From positions 62,001-126,000 of the forward strand of contig CAWDHW010000005.1 in NCBI GenBank assembly GCA_963802205.1: a stretch of 64,000 bases of DNA. Reading direction: 5' to 3'. A program made the translations under genes and the position numbers. The DNA is from DYRB01 sp963802205 (lineage in GTDB: Bacteria > Pseudomonadota > Gammaproteobacteria > Chromatiales > Chromatiaceae). Of this stretch, positions 1-8,034 are shown in pieces (within the stretch, counting starts at the first letter, position 1; each line of letters begins with the position of its first letter). The notes under the pieces were generated by a model that was not told the origin of the DNA, searched no databases, and saw only the letters and a list, made by a program, of their open reading frames with translations.

Positions 1-1509
1 CACCCGGGGCACCTCTGCGCCATCGCCCGGCTCTTTGGGCTCAACCCCGCGGAGCCCGCCCGTGCCCGGGTCCTGGAACTGGGCTGCGCCGCCGGCGGCA
101 ACCTGATCCCCATGGCCTGGTACCACCCAGGCGGGTCCTTCCTCGGCATCGACCTGGCCCCCAACCAGATCGCCGACGGCCAGGCGCTCCTCGAACGCCT
201 CGCGCTACCCAACTGCGAGCTTCGCACCGGAGACATCCTGGAACTCGACGAGGCGTTGGGGGAGTTCGACTACATCATCGCCCACGGCGTCTACTCCTGG
301 GTCCCTGAGCCGGTCCGCCACCACCTGCTGACCCTGTGCCGACGCCTGCTCGCCCCCCAGGGCATCGCGTACATCAGCTACAACACCCTCCCCGGCTGGC
401 GCATGCGCGGGATGCTGCGCGACATCCTGCTCTACAGCGTGCGAGGGGCCGAGTCGGCCGCAGACAAGCTCGCCGCCGCCGGCGAGGCGCTGGCCCGCCT
501 GGACGCCGGCCTGGACGGGCTCGATGCCGTCAGCGCCCGCTACCTCAAGACCGAATTGGAGCACCTGCGCGGGGTTCACCCGAGCTATCTGCTCCACGAA
601 TACCTGGCGGAGGAGAACACTGCCTTCCTCCTGCGCGACTTCATCGACACCACCGCCGCGCACGGCCTGACCTACATCGCGGACACGGAGTTGCAGACCC
701 TCTTCCCCGCCGTCCTGGGCGACGGCCCGGCCAATGCCCTGGCGGACCTGGAGGATCAGAATGAGATCGAGCAGTGGCACGACTTCATCGCCAACCGCAA
801 CTTCCGCCGCAGCCTGCTGTGCCGGGACGACGCCCCGGTGGTGGAGCGCATCGACTTCGCCGCCTTCGAGGCCCTGGCGTTCAGCGCCGATCTGGCCGCG
901 CCCAAGAAGCTCGACCTGCGCCGGGCCAAGTCGTCCCCCTTCCGCCAGGCCAATGGGGCGATGCTCAACGTCTCCCACCCATTGACCAAAGCGGCCCTGG
1001 TCCACCTGGCCGCGGTCCACCCGGACGCGATGACCTTGGGGGACCTCTATGCCGCGGCTACCCGCATGGTGACCGCTGCCGGCGGCGGGCCCCAGGTACA
1101 GGAAACCGCCGAGTTCAGCTCGGAGCTTTTCAGCCTCTTCGCCCACCGGGCGCTGCGCGCCCACCCGAGCCCGCGCACCTACTGCCGTACCCTGGCGGAG
1201 CGGCCCCAGGCATCTGGCCTGGCACGGGCCCAGGCCGCCGCGGGCTGGGGCCATGTCGCCGGGGTCCACCATACCGGGCTGGATTTGGACCCCATCAGCA
1301 CCCGCCTGGTGGGCCTCTTGGACGGGACCCGCGATCTGGACGCCCTGACCCGCACCCTCGCTGCCGAACTGGCCGCCGGCACCCTCCCCGCCCCGCCAGG
1401 GCTCGATCCCCAGCGCCTGGGCCCGGAGCGTATCGCCCCCCAAGTCCGCGCCGCCTGCGAGCGGTTGCTGGGGCTGTTTGCCCGGCAAGGGGTCCTTGTG
1501 GCCCCGTAG
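1..1509 (+). CDS. Class I SAM-dependent methyltransferase with methyltransferase regulatory domain, 5' partial
   Basis: The reading frame is open from the first base, so the N-terminus lies outside the window and about 502 residues are visible. The SAM-binding motif I (VLELGCAAGG) is at about residues 24-33 of the visible part. An acidic motif (FDYIIAHGVYSWV) follows, as in class I methyltransferases. The middle portion, rich in Leu and Ala, fits the methyltransferase regulatory domain. The last 90 residues resemble the winged-helix tail of bacterial protein-lysine methyltransferases of this architecture. The substrate cannot be read from sequence; a protein substrate is an inference from the family. 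The gene is followed directly by a small palindrome at 1511-1526 and then by an insertion sequence. Confidence 0.8.
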   Translation, partial: HPGHLCAIARLFGLNPAEPARARVLELGCAAGGNLIPMAWYHPGGSFLGIDLAPNQIADGQALLERLALPNCELRTGDILELDEALGEFDYIIAHGVYSWVPEPVRHHLLTLCRRLLAPQGIAYISYNTLPGWRMRGMLRDILLYSVRGAESAADKLAAAGEALARLDAGLDGLDAVSARYLKTELEHLRGVHPSYLLHEYLAEENTAFLLRDFIDTTAAHGLTYIADTELQTLFPAVLGDGPANALADLEDQNEIEQWHDFIANRNFRRSLLCRDDAPVVERIDFAAFEALAFSADLAAPKKLDLRRAKSSPFRQANGAMLNVSHPLTKAALVHLAAVHPDAMTLGDLYAAATRMVTAAGGGPQVQETAEFSSELFSLFAHRALRAHPSPRTYCRTLAERPQASGLARAQAAAGWGHVAGVHHTGLDLDPISTRLVGLLDGTRDLDALTRTLAAELAAGTLPAPPGLDPQRLGPERIAPQVRAACERLLGLFARQGVLVAP

Positions 1510-1700
1510 ATCGGCCTCCAGGCCGACCGGGACCTCGCCTGCCAGTTGGGAGCGACCCGCCGGCCTTGCGAAGCAGCGCTTCGCACCTGCGACATTACCA
1601 GGCGCGCTGGTGAAGGTTGGGCCCATGTTTGACCAGGGAACGGTGCAAAGAGAACGGTGCCCAGCGCGGAGGCGTCGACGAATTCCACTAGGGAAATGGC
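1510..1700. other. Intergenic stretch with two small palindromes
   Basis: No gene is visible between the methyltransferase stop and the insertion sequence. Two short perfect stems occur: 7-bp arms at 1511-1526 right after the stop codon, and 8-bp arms with a 3-base loop at 1567-1585. Neither has a T-run, so they are weak terminator candidates at best. Confidence 0.4.
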
Positions 1701-1713
1701 ATGGACTCCCCCC
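1701..1713. repeat. Left inverted repeat of the IS1111-type element
   Basis: ATGGACTCCCCCC; the exact reverse complement is at 3100-3112. Confidence 0.9.
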
Positions 1714-1784
1714 TCCCTCCACGGCATCGAATGTGCCAGATTGGAGGTTGTCGTCAACCAATCGCGAGAGAGGGGGAAGTCGAG

Positions 1785-2804
1785 ATGGAGATTAAGCGAA
1801 TCGGTCTGGATCTGGCAAAGGACGTGTTCGAGGTTCACGGGGTCGATGAAGGCGAGCGGGTGGTGCTGCGCAAGACGCTCAGGCGGGGCAAGGTGCTGGA
1901 GTTTTTCGCCCAGCTGCCGGCGTGCGTCGTTGGCATGGAGGCGTGCGGAGGGGCACACCACTGGGCACGCAAGCTCATCGAGCTTGGGCACGATGCGCGC
2001 TTGATGGCGCCGCAGTTTGTGGCGCCGTACCGCAAGAGCAACAAGACCGACCGCAACGATGCCGAGGCGATCTGCGAAGCGGCGGGGCGGGGGAGCATGC
2101 GCTTCGTACCGGTCAAGGACGAGCAGCAGCAGGCGGTGCAGATGCTGCACCGGATGCGTTCGCTACAGATTGCCGAGCGCACGGCGCTGGTCAATCAGAC
2201 GCGCGGCTTGCTGGCGGAGTACGGCCTCGTGGTCGCGCAAGGCATCGGGCGGTTGCGTGCGTGCCTGCCGGAGATCCTCGAAGAGGCCGAGAACGGGCTG
2301 CCGGCACTGGCGCGGGAGCTGTTTGCGGATCTGCGCGAGCGACTCGTTGGGCTCGACGCCAAGATTCGTGCGTACGACCGACGCATCGATCAGCTGGCCC
2401 GAGACAGTGCGGTGGCGCAGCGGCTGATGGGGCTGGAAGGCGTCGGTGCGGTGACAGCCACGGCGCTCATTGCCGCGGCCGGCGATGGGCGTCAGTTTGC
2501 CAACGGGAGGCAGTTTGCCGCTTGGCTGGGACTGGTACCGCGGGAATACTCCTCGGGTGGGAAGATCCGCCGCGGTCGCATCAGCAAACGCGGCGATGCC
2601 TATCTGCGCACCCTGCTGATCCATGGCGCGCGGGTGGTCTACCGCCACCGGGGTGAACGCGCGGACAGAAAGAGTCACTGGCTGCGCCAACTCGCCGCGC
2701 GCCGCGGGGTGAACAAGGCGTTGGTGGCCCTGGCCGCCAAGCATGCGCGGATTCTCTGGGCGCTGCTGAGCCGCGGCGGTGACGATCGCCTGGTGGCGGC
2801 TTGA
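1785..2804 (+). CDS. IS110-family transposase (IS1111 subgroup)
   Basis: This 339-residue protein has the two domains of IS110 transposases. The N-terminal RuvC-like DEDD domain begins IGLDLAKDVFEVHG, with GMEACGGAHHW and NKTDRNDAEAI motifs. The C-terminal Transposase_20 domain contains GLEGVGAVTATALIA and the conserved Ser region near LGLVPREYSSGGK. It catalyses excision and integration of the element through a Holliday-junction-like intermediate. The ATG at 1785 follows a GAGAGAGGGGG ribosome site. An upstream in-frame ATG at 1701 lies in the inverted repeat and would add 28 residues unlike the family. No frameshift is present, so the enzyme is probably functional. Confidence 0.95.
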   Translation: MEIKRIGLDLAKDVFEVHGVDEGERVVLRKTLRRGKVLEFFAQLPACVVGMEACGGAHHWARKLIELGHDARLMAPQFVAPYRKSNKTDRNDAEAICEAAGRGSMRFVPVKDEQQQAVQMLHRMRSLQIAERTALVNQTRGLLAEYGLVVAQGIGRLRACLPEILEEAENGLPALARELFADLRERLVGLDAKIRAYDRRIDQLARDSAVAQRLMGLEGVGAVTATALIAAAGDGRQFANGRQFAAWLGLVPREYSSGGKIRRGRISKRGDAYLRTLLIHGARVVYRHRGERADRKSHWLRQLAARRGVNKALVALAAKHARILWALLSRGGDDRLVAA

Positions 2805-3099
2805 GGGGTTCGTGCAGGCGCACTGCATGGGGACAGGGCCTGCAGCGTAACAACAAGGTTAAGAGATATACCGGATCGACACGATCCTCGATTGCGAAGC
2901 CGATCGCGTGATGGCGCAACAGGTCAGACCGGCGCCGGGAAACCCTGATATCAGCGTGGGCCTTCGAGGCCGGTAGGGAAATCAGGAACCGGCGCGCGGA
3001 TTGCCATCAGGGCCCGCGTCGAAGACACCGACGCATCGACAGGCCGAATACAAGTCAGCAGTCAGACCCAGTCTGCCATGGCCGATCAGCTTGCAAACC
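2805..3099 (+). ncRNA. Candidate bridge RNA (seekRNA) region of the IS1111-type element
   Basis: The 295 bases between the transposase stop and the right inverted repeat have no coding potential. They hold several short stem candidates, for example GGCC-TTCGA-GGCC near 2960. In IS1111-subgroup elements the guide RNA that pairs with both donor and target DNA is known to come from this right non-coding end. The RNA itself is inferred from position only; I could not fold it or identify its guide loops. Confidence 0.4.
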
Positions 3100-3112
3100 G
3101 GGGGGAGTCCAT
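3100..3112. repeat. Right inverted repeat of the IS1111-type element
   Basis: GGGGGGAGTCCAT; the exact reverse complement is at 1701-1713. Confidence 0.9.
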
Positions 3113-3119
3113 ACAAGTC

Positions 3120-3263
3120 GCTGATTAAAGCCATCCTTGGCTTTAATCAGCTCGCGCCCCGCGAGGCGCGACTCCCGGGGCGCTCCATTTTCAACGGCTT
3201 ACAGCCGTCGAAAATGGCGGGGCATCCCTGCCCCGCACAGGAAGCGCTTTAATCAGCGCTTCC
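3120..3263. repeat. Composite palindromic repeat: five consecutive hairpins
   Basis: Five stems lie nearly end to end. They are 3120-3151 (13-bp arms, GCTGATTAAAGCC), 3152-3171 (7-bp arms), 3185-3218 (14-bp arms with one G-T pair), 3217-3236 (8-bp arms GCGGGGCA) and 3240-3263 (9-bp arms GGAAGCGCT). The first and last share the core CTTTAATCAGC. This looks like a compound repetitive extragenic palindrome that has moved in next to the insertion sequence. It supplies the stop codon of the truncated Uma2 fragment. Confidence 0.7.
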
Positions 3264-3477
3264 CCAGGATGCGGTAGAGATAGGCGACCAGCAGTTGGTG
3301 CAACTCGCTCGGTATGTCCAACACCTCGATGCGCCCATGATCGAATTCGGCCAAGGTGTTCCCCGGCAGCTTTAAGTACTCGTCTTCGCTCCAGCCGCCC
3401 TGCGGCGGGAACAGGCGCGCGGTGTCCCAAGCCGGCTCCAGGCCGTCGGGAAGGACGCAGGGTGTGGTTTGGCTCAT
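3253..3477 (-). pseudogene. Truncated Uma2-family (DUF820) endonuclease fragment
   Basis: The 74-residue product has the N-terminal signature of Uma2 proteins: TARLFPPQGGWSEDEYLKL, then EFDHGRIEVLDIP and HQLLVAYLY. Full-length Uma2 proteins are about 180-200 residues with a PD-(D/E)XK-like core, which is missing here. The reading frame runs into the palindromic repeat, whose last hairpin provides the TGA stop, so the repeat apparently replaced the 3' two thirds of the gene. The ATG at 3477 starts the recognisable family sequence. Confidence 0.7.
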
Positions 3478-3655
3478 GAGTCGGCTCTTGGTCGTTGCTT
3501 TCGTCAAGTAAGGAGCATCAGGGAGTGCCGAGCACATTAGGGACCTTGGTCATGCGACGAAAGCAGTTTCTTTGTGGATGTCGGTCAACCGTGGGTTGCC
3601 GTTCAGTCGAGGGCGAGGGACACCCCCACTCCGGGCCGCAAACCTGTCTTGATCC

Positions 3656-3987
3656 GTGCGGCTGCACCCGGTCCGGGGCCGTTCCCAGCCGAACCGCGAC
3701 GAGTCGGTGGGATCGCCCAAGCTCGACGAGCTGGTGGGACTGCTCGGCGAGCTGTGCCGTGAGGCCGGGCTCAAGGCCGTGGCCTTCTCCCAGTGGGAAC
3801 AGATGACCCGAATGGTGGAGGCGCGGGTACGGGCCCTGGGACTGGCAGCGTGCGCCTGCATGGTGAGGTGCCCACGGATCAGCGCGGCAAGCTGATCGAC
3901 CGCTTCAACCGGAACGCCGCCTGCCAGGTCTTCATCTCCACCGACGCCGGCGGGGTGGGGCTCAACCGCAGGCCGCCTCGGTCCTGA
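3656..3987 (+). pseudogene. Remnant of a SNF2-family helicase (C-terminal helicase lobe)
   Basis: Two overlapping frames together spell part of a SNF2/RapA-like C-terminal lobe. The first gives SPKLDELVGLLGELCREAG followed by FSQWEQMTRMVEARVRALGL. The second continues with VRLHGEVPTDQRGKLIDRF and QVFISTDAGGVGLN, the motif V region. The frame switch is near 3845, and another base is lost near 3966, where the usual LQAASVL would follow. Both ends are missing. This is a decayed fragment, not a functional gene. Confidence 0.75.
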
Positions 3988-4032
3988 GGCCGCGATCGGA
4001 GGGTCTGGACCCGGGGGCTCGACCGCGGGGGT

Positions 4033-5199
4033 TCAGTCCAGGCCCAACCGCCAACGCAGATCGCGGGAGGACAGGCCGCACCAAGACCCGTCCAGCCCTA
4101 GGGACAAGGCGATGGCCTGGAAGCGCTCACCCATGGCGGTGGGCAGGACCAGTTGCCGCGCCCCCAGGGCGAGGTCCAGGGCCTCGCCCGGGTCGGCCGC
4201 CGCCAGTTCGCGATCAAGCCCGCAGCCGATGAGGAACAGGGCCTGGGTGGTGTAGCCCGCCAGGGTCAGGCCGGCGGCCTGGGCGTGGCGGGCGACGGCG
4301 GTGAAATCCACGTGGGCGGTGATGTCTTGCAGGCCGATGTCGCAATAGGGGTCGGGGTGGGCGCGATGGCGCGCGTGGCACATCAGGGTCCCGGCCCGGC
4401 GCTCGGGGCTGTAGAACTCGGCCTGTGGGTAGCCGTAGTCGATGAGGAGGACAAGCCCCGCCTCCAGGGCATCCCCCAGGGCGGCGAGCCAGGGGCCGAG
4501 GCGCAGGTTGATCTCGGAAGCGAAGCCCGGGGCGGTGGCCAGACCCTGCCCCTGGAGGGCGTGCACGGCTCGCGCCAGACCGGGGGAAACCGGCTCGGCG
4601 GCGACCTCTTCCCAACCGTCGCTGGTGGGGGTCACGAAGACCTCCAGCGGGGCCCCGTCCGCCCCGATGCGAAAGCGGTGGACGGGCATGGCATCAATGA
4701 CCTCGTTGGCCAGGATGATACCGCGCAAGCCCTGTGGCAGGCGGTCGAGCCATTGGACTCGCCCCACCGCCCAGGGGGCCTGCGCGGCGAGACGCTCGAT
4801 CTGGCGGGCACGCAGGTCGGGGCTGGGTTCGAGGATGAGGTAGCGCCCAGGCAGGGGCCCGTCGCGATTGAGCGCGGTGAGGATCTCCACCGCCAGGGCC
4901 CCGCTGCCGGCCCCAAGCTCCAGGATGTCGCCGCTGGGCAGGGCGCTCAAGACCTCCCGGCACTGGGCCGCCAGGCAGCGACCGAACAGGGGCGACAGTT
5001 CCGGGGCGGTGGTAAAGTCCCCCGCGGCCCCCAGCTTGGCGCAACCCGCGGCGTAGTAGCCCAGCCCCGGGGCATAGAGGGCCAGGTCCATGAAGCGGTC
5101 GAAGGGGAGTCGTCCCCCGCGGTCTTCGGCCTCGGCGCGGAGCAGGGCGTCGAGTCTCCGGCTGAGTTCGCGGGCTTCGATTGAGGGTTCCTGTGGCAT
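4033..5199 (-). CDS. MidA/NDUFAF7-family SAM-dependent methyltransferase (COG1565)
   Basis: The product is about 388 residues. It carries the family N-terminus (PFDRFMDLALYAPGLGYY, then GAAGDFTTAPELSPLFG), SAM motif I (ILELGAGSGALA) and the conserved ANEVIDAMPVHRF and LIDYGYPQAEFY motifs. Mitochondrial NDUFAF7 methylates an arginine of a complex I subunit; the bacterial substrate is generally unassigned. ATG 5199 is chosen. A GTG six codons upstream (5217) is also possible. It is divergent from the pteridine reductase gene with about 50 bp between them, a pairing that suggests a shared promoter region. Confidence 0.85.
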   Translation of the reverse strand: MPQEPSIEARELSRRLDALLRAEAEDRGGRLPFDRFMDLALYAPGLGYYAAGCAKLGAAGDFTTAPELSPLFGRCLAAQCREVLSALPSGDILELGAGSGALAVEILTALNRDGPLPGRYLILEPSPDLRARQIERLAAQAPWAVGRVQWLDRLPQGLRGIILANEVIDAMPVHRFRIGADGAPLEVFVTPTSDGWEEVAAEPVSPGLARAVHALQGQGLATAPGFASEINLRLGPWLAALGDALEAGLVLLIDYGYPQAEFYSPERRAGTLMCHARHRAHPDPYCDIGLQDITAHVDFTAVARHAQAAGLTLAGYTTQALFLIGCGLDRELAAADPGEALDLALGARQLVLPTAMGERFQAIALSLGLDGSWCGLSSRDLRWRLGLD

Positions 5200-5253
5200 G
5201 TCCCGGATTCCAGTCACAACGAGGGCGCAAGCCTACACCACACGGAGCCCCTG

Positions 5254-6033
5254 ATGGCGCAGACCCCCACACCGCCGGCCCCTGCGCCGGCCTCTCCCTT
5301 GACCGGTCGGCTGGCCCTGGTCACGGGGGCGGCGGCCCGTATCGGGGCCGAAATCGCCCGCACCCTCCACGCGCAGGGCATGGACCTGGCCCTGCACTAC
5401 CGGGGCTCGGAGGCGCAGGCGCAGGCCCTGCGTCTGGACCTGGAGCAGGCACGTCCCGGCTCGGTCCTGCTCGTCCAGGCGGACCTGGCGGAGACCGCCG
5501 CCCTGGGCGGTCTGATCGAGCGTGTGGCGGACTTTCGCGGGCGGCTCGATCTGCTGGTGAACAATGCCTCGGCCTTCTATCCCACCCCCATCGACACCGC
5601 GACCGAGGACCAGTGGGATGACCTCATGGCCTCCAACCTCAAGGGGCCCTTCTTCCTGGCCCAGGCGGCGGCGGACCTGCTGCGGGCCAGCAAGGGTGCC
5701 ATCGTCAATCTGGTGGACATCCACGCCGAGCGCCCGCTGAAAAACCATGCCATCTACTGCATGGCCAAGGCCGGCAATGCCATGATGGTGCGGGCCCTGG
5801 CCCGAGACCTGGGCCCGCGGGTGCGGGTCAACGGGGTCGCACCCGGGGCCATCCTGTGGCCTGGGGAGGGGATGGGCACGGAGACCAAGCGGCAGATCCT
5901 CGCCCGTACCGCCCTCGGGCGCCCCGGAACCCCGGTGGATATCGCCCGCGCTGTGCTCTTTCTGGCGCGGGATGCGGACTACATCACAGGCCAGATCATC
6001 AATGTGGACGGCGGGCGGACGCTCCAGCAGTGA
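5254..6033 (+). CDS. Pteridine reductase, short-chain dehydrogenase family (FolM-like)
   Basis: This 259-residue SDR protein has TGAAARIG as its cofactor loop. The Arg replaces the usual Gly of TGxxxGxG, typical of pteridine reductases that use NADPH. The structural motif NNAS and the catalytic YCMAK follow. Such enzymes reduce dihydropterins and dihydrofolate to tetrahydro forms. The start ATG follows CGGAGCC. It stands alone on the plus strand, divergent from the MidA-like gene. Closest alternative: another SDR reductase with a similar nucleotide loop. Confidence 0.82.
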   Translation: MAQTPTPPAPAPASPLTGRLALVTGAAARIGAEIARTLHAQGMDLALHYRGSEAQAQALRLDLEQARPGSVLLVQADLAETAALGGLIERVADFRGRLDLLVNNASAFYPTPIDTATEDQWDDLMASNLKGPFFLAQAAADLLRASKGAIVNLVDIHAERPLKNHAIYCMAKAGNAMMVRALARDLGPRVRVNGVAPGAILWPGEGMGTETKRQILARTALGRPGTPVDIARAVLFLARDADYITGQIINVDGGRTLQQ

Positions 6034-6165
6034 CCGGCGGATTGGCAAGACCCTACGGGTCATGGGAAAAATCCAACTGTGTTGCCCGGTTGCATCGCCT
6101 CAAGCGATCCCATAAGGTACGCACCGCGAAAATAACAACTCCCTGGACCCACTGGAGAATGGAGC

Positions 6166-6813
6166 ATGACACCTCCCTTGACTCGAACCATCCTACTGGC
6201 GGCCATGACCGCGCTGGTACCCTTCACCATACAGGCCGCAGACAAGGCCGAGGAAGCCGCCGCCGCGGCGGATGCCGAGGCCGGCCGCCTGGCCTACCGG
6301 CAGTGCGCCCTGTGCCACGGCCAGTGGGGACAGGGAATCCTCGGCGGCAAGTACCCGCGCATCGCCGGACTGCCGGAGTATTACCTCGGCAAGGTCCTCG
6401 ACGATTACCGCGGCGGTGACCGCAACTACGAGGCCATGACCGTGGTCGGCGGCGTTCGCAACATGTCCGACGAGGAACTGGCGAACCTGGCGGCCTATAT
6501 CGCCAGCGTTGACCTTGACGACAAGGCGCCCCTGGACGTCCCGACCCCCGCAGTGGGTGACGTAGATGCCGGCGGCGAGGTCTATGAGAGCGAGTGCAAG
6601 ACGTGCCACGGCAAGTCAGGCGAGGGCAAGGTGAAGAAGAAGTCCCCTGCCATTCGTGGCCAGTACCCCGAGTATCTGGCACGGCAGATCGACCTGTTCA
6701 AGGGCCAAAAGCGGGAACACGCCGGGGACCCGGACGACGAGACCTTCAAGGACTTCACCCCCGAGCAGATCCAGGACATCCTGGCCTTTCTCACCACCCT
6801 GGACAACAAGTAG
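6166..6813 (+). CDS. Periplasmic diheme cytochrome c, c4 type
   Basis: A 215-residue protein with an N-terminal signal peptide (cleavage probably after IQAA) and two heme c sites: CALCH near residue 47 and CKTCH near residue 145. The two halves are similar, each ending in a helical YIASVD or FLTTLD segment, which is the duplicated fold of cytochrome c4. Methionines such as those in MTVVGGV and NMSDEEL are candidate axial ligands of the first heme. The role is probably periplasmic electron transfer to a terminal oxidase or photosynthetic donor chain. A related alternative is a flavocytochrome c heme subunit, but no flavoprotein gene is adjacent. A GGAGAATGGAG ribosome site precedes it. Confidence 0.85.
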   Translation: MTPPLTRTILLAAMTALVPFTIQAADKAEEAAAAADAEAGRLAYRQCALCHGQWGQGILGGKYPRIAGLPEYYLGKVLDDYRGGDRNYEAMTVVGGVRNMSDEELANLAAYIASVDLDDKAPLDVPTPAVGDVDAGGEVYESECKTCHGKSGEGKVKKKSPAIRGQYPEYLARQIDLFKGQKREHAGDPDDETFKDFTPEQIQDILAFLTTLDNK

Positions 6814-6861
6814 CCGCGGCATGCCGCCGGCCGCCGAGCACCCCATCCAAGGAGTCAAAAC

Positions 6862-7404
6862 ATGAAACCCGCCACGAACCCGGTTCTTGCCATCCTGGCC
6901 GTCAGCCTGCTGTGGTCGCTGATGCCCGCCCAAGCTGCACCTCCCGCCAAGGCCTCGCCCGCGAGCGCCGCGCCGGAGGTCATCATGACCGACATCTCGC
7001 ATTCGGTCATCAAGATGGGTCTCGCCGAGGGCGTCAAGCCCGAAGCGGCCGCCGAGGCGATGTTGTCGAAGGCCGCCGAGCTCAACATGAAGCTGGTCGG
7101 TCGCCAGGACGTGGGCGCCGAACTGCGCGCCCGCGGCATCGACGCACCGGTGCTGGAGATCCTGCAATTCTGCAACCCGGAAGACGCCGTCAAGATGGTC
7201 CGATTCAACACCATCTACGCCGCCTATATGCCCTGCCGTATCGCCATGGTCGCGGACAACACCGGCAAGGTGTGGCTGGAGATGCTGAACCTAGACATGC
7301 TCATCACCGCCTACCCGCTGCCCCCTGAATTACATGCCATCGCCATCGAGACCAACGGTCAGATGCTCACCATCATGACCGCCGGCGCCACCGGGAACTT
7401 CTGA
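6862..7404 (+). CDS. Secreted DUF302-domain protein
   Basis: A 180-residue protein with a signal peptide (hydrophobic ILAVSLLWSL, cut after AQA). Its C-terminal half matches DUF302: ILEILQFCNPEDA-like helix, then YMPCRIAMVADNTGKVWLE. It carries two cysteines (FCNP and PCRI). DUF302 proteins are often encoded next to respiratory or sulfur-oxidation proteins; their biochemical function is not established. The gene lies 48 bp after the diheme cytochrome c with its own AAGGAG site, so the two are probably co-transcribed and may act together in the periplasm. Confidence 0.8.
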   Translation: MKPATNPVLAILAVSLLWSLMPAQAAPPAKASPASAAPEVIMTDISHSVIKMGLAEGVKPEAAAEAMLSKAAELNMKLVGRQDVGAELRARGIDAPVLEILQFCNPEDAVKMVRFNTIYAAYMPCRIAMVADNTGKVWLEMLNLDMLITAYPLPPELHAIAIETNGQMLTIMTAGATGNF

Positions 7405-7416
7405 TCCCCCGACGTC

Positions 7417-7441
7417 GCGCCCGGGCCCCGCGCCCGGGCGC
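7417..7441 (+). terminator. Strong GC-rich hairpin after the cytochrome-DUF302 pair
   Basis: A perfect 10-bp stem (GCGCCCGGGC paired with GCCCGGGCGC) with a 5-base loop starts 12 bases after the DUF302 stop. There is no T-run, so termination is likely but not certain. Confidence 0.45.
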
Positions 7442-7527
7442 TCCCGCCCTGCATAAGGCCAACCGGCCCTGACCCCAGATCTGCCAGACTCGCCGCATTC
7501 CGTCCCCACCCAGCGCCGAGACCCAAG

Positions 7528-8022
7528 ATGAAAGCCCGATGCCCCTTCTTGCTTGCCTGCGCCCTACTCCCCTGGTCAGGGGCTGGCGCGGACCAGGCCA
7601 TCTACAAGTCGGTGGATGCCCAGGGCAACGTGACCTATTCCAGCACCCCACCCCTCGGCGGCGCCCCGGCGCAGCCATTGAACATCTCAAGCACAACCAA
7701 GCCCCAGAACCCCGCCGCCACCGAGCAGCAACGTCGCCAGGCCGAACAGGAGTTTGCCCTGAGACAGAAGGCGCGCAAGGAGCAGAAGGAGCAGCAGGCG
7801 AGGGCCCTGAACGAGGCGGAGGATCGGCGGGACAGGGCCAGGCGGGACCTCGAGGCCGCCGTGCAACCCAAAGAGAAGGTGACGAGGTCCAGCGAGCGGT
7901 CCCACGGGACCGAAGGTCAGACCGCCGCCCAAACGGCCAAGGAACGGCGCGCGTTGCGCGACGCCGAGAGGGCTGTACGGGACGCCAAGCGCGGCAAACC
8001 CCCGCCGAAGCAGGCCGAGTAG
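7528..8022 (+). CDS. DUF4124-domain secreted protein
   Basis: A 164-residue protein with a signal peptide (FLLACALLPWSGAGA) followed by the DUF4124 core (IYKSVDAQGNVTYSSTPP), a small beta domain common in gammaproteobacterial envelope proteins. The remaining two thirds is charged and rich in Glu, Arg, Lys and Gln, probably one long helix or coiled coil (about residues 68-150). No function is established for the family. It converges with the PAP2 gene, with 12 bp between stops. Confidence 0.75.
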   Translation: MKARCPFLLACALLPWSGAGADQAIYKSVDAQGNVTYSSTPPLGGAPAQPLNISSTTKPQNPAATEQQRRQAEQEFALRQKARKEQKEQQARALNEAEDRRDRARRDLEAAVQPKEKVTRSSERSHGTEGQTAAQTAKERRALRDAERAVRDAKRGKPPPKQAE

Positions 8023-8034
8023 CCCCGTCAGGAC

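Larger units (their letters stand above)
1701..3112 (+). mobile_element. IS110-family element, IS1111 subgroup, complete
   Basis: The element is bounded by perfect 13-bp inverted repeats at 1701-1713 and 3100-3112. It holds one transposase gene of the DEDD/Transposase_20 type near its left end and about 300 bp of non-coding DNA at its right end. Inverted repeats near the tips and a long right non-coding end are characteristic of the IS1111 subgroup; true tips usually lie a few bases outside the repeats. No target duplication is obvious, as expected for this family. The element appears intact and separates a methyltransferase gene from a field of gene remnants. Confidence 0.9.

Noticed and set aside
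205..1761. A 518-codon minus-strand frame opposite the first methyltransferase
   Set aside because: Antisense shadow of a gene with a clear SAM motif; no protein family visible.
4153..5184. A long plus-strand open frame opposite the MidA-like gene
   Set aside because: Antisense shadow; the minus strand has clear family motifs, the plus strand has none.
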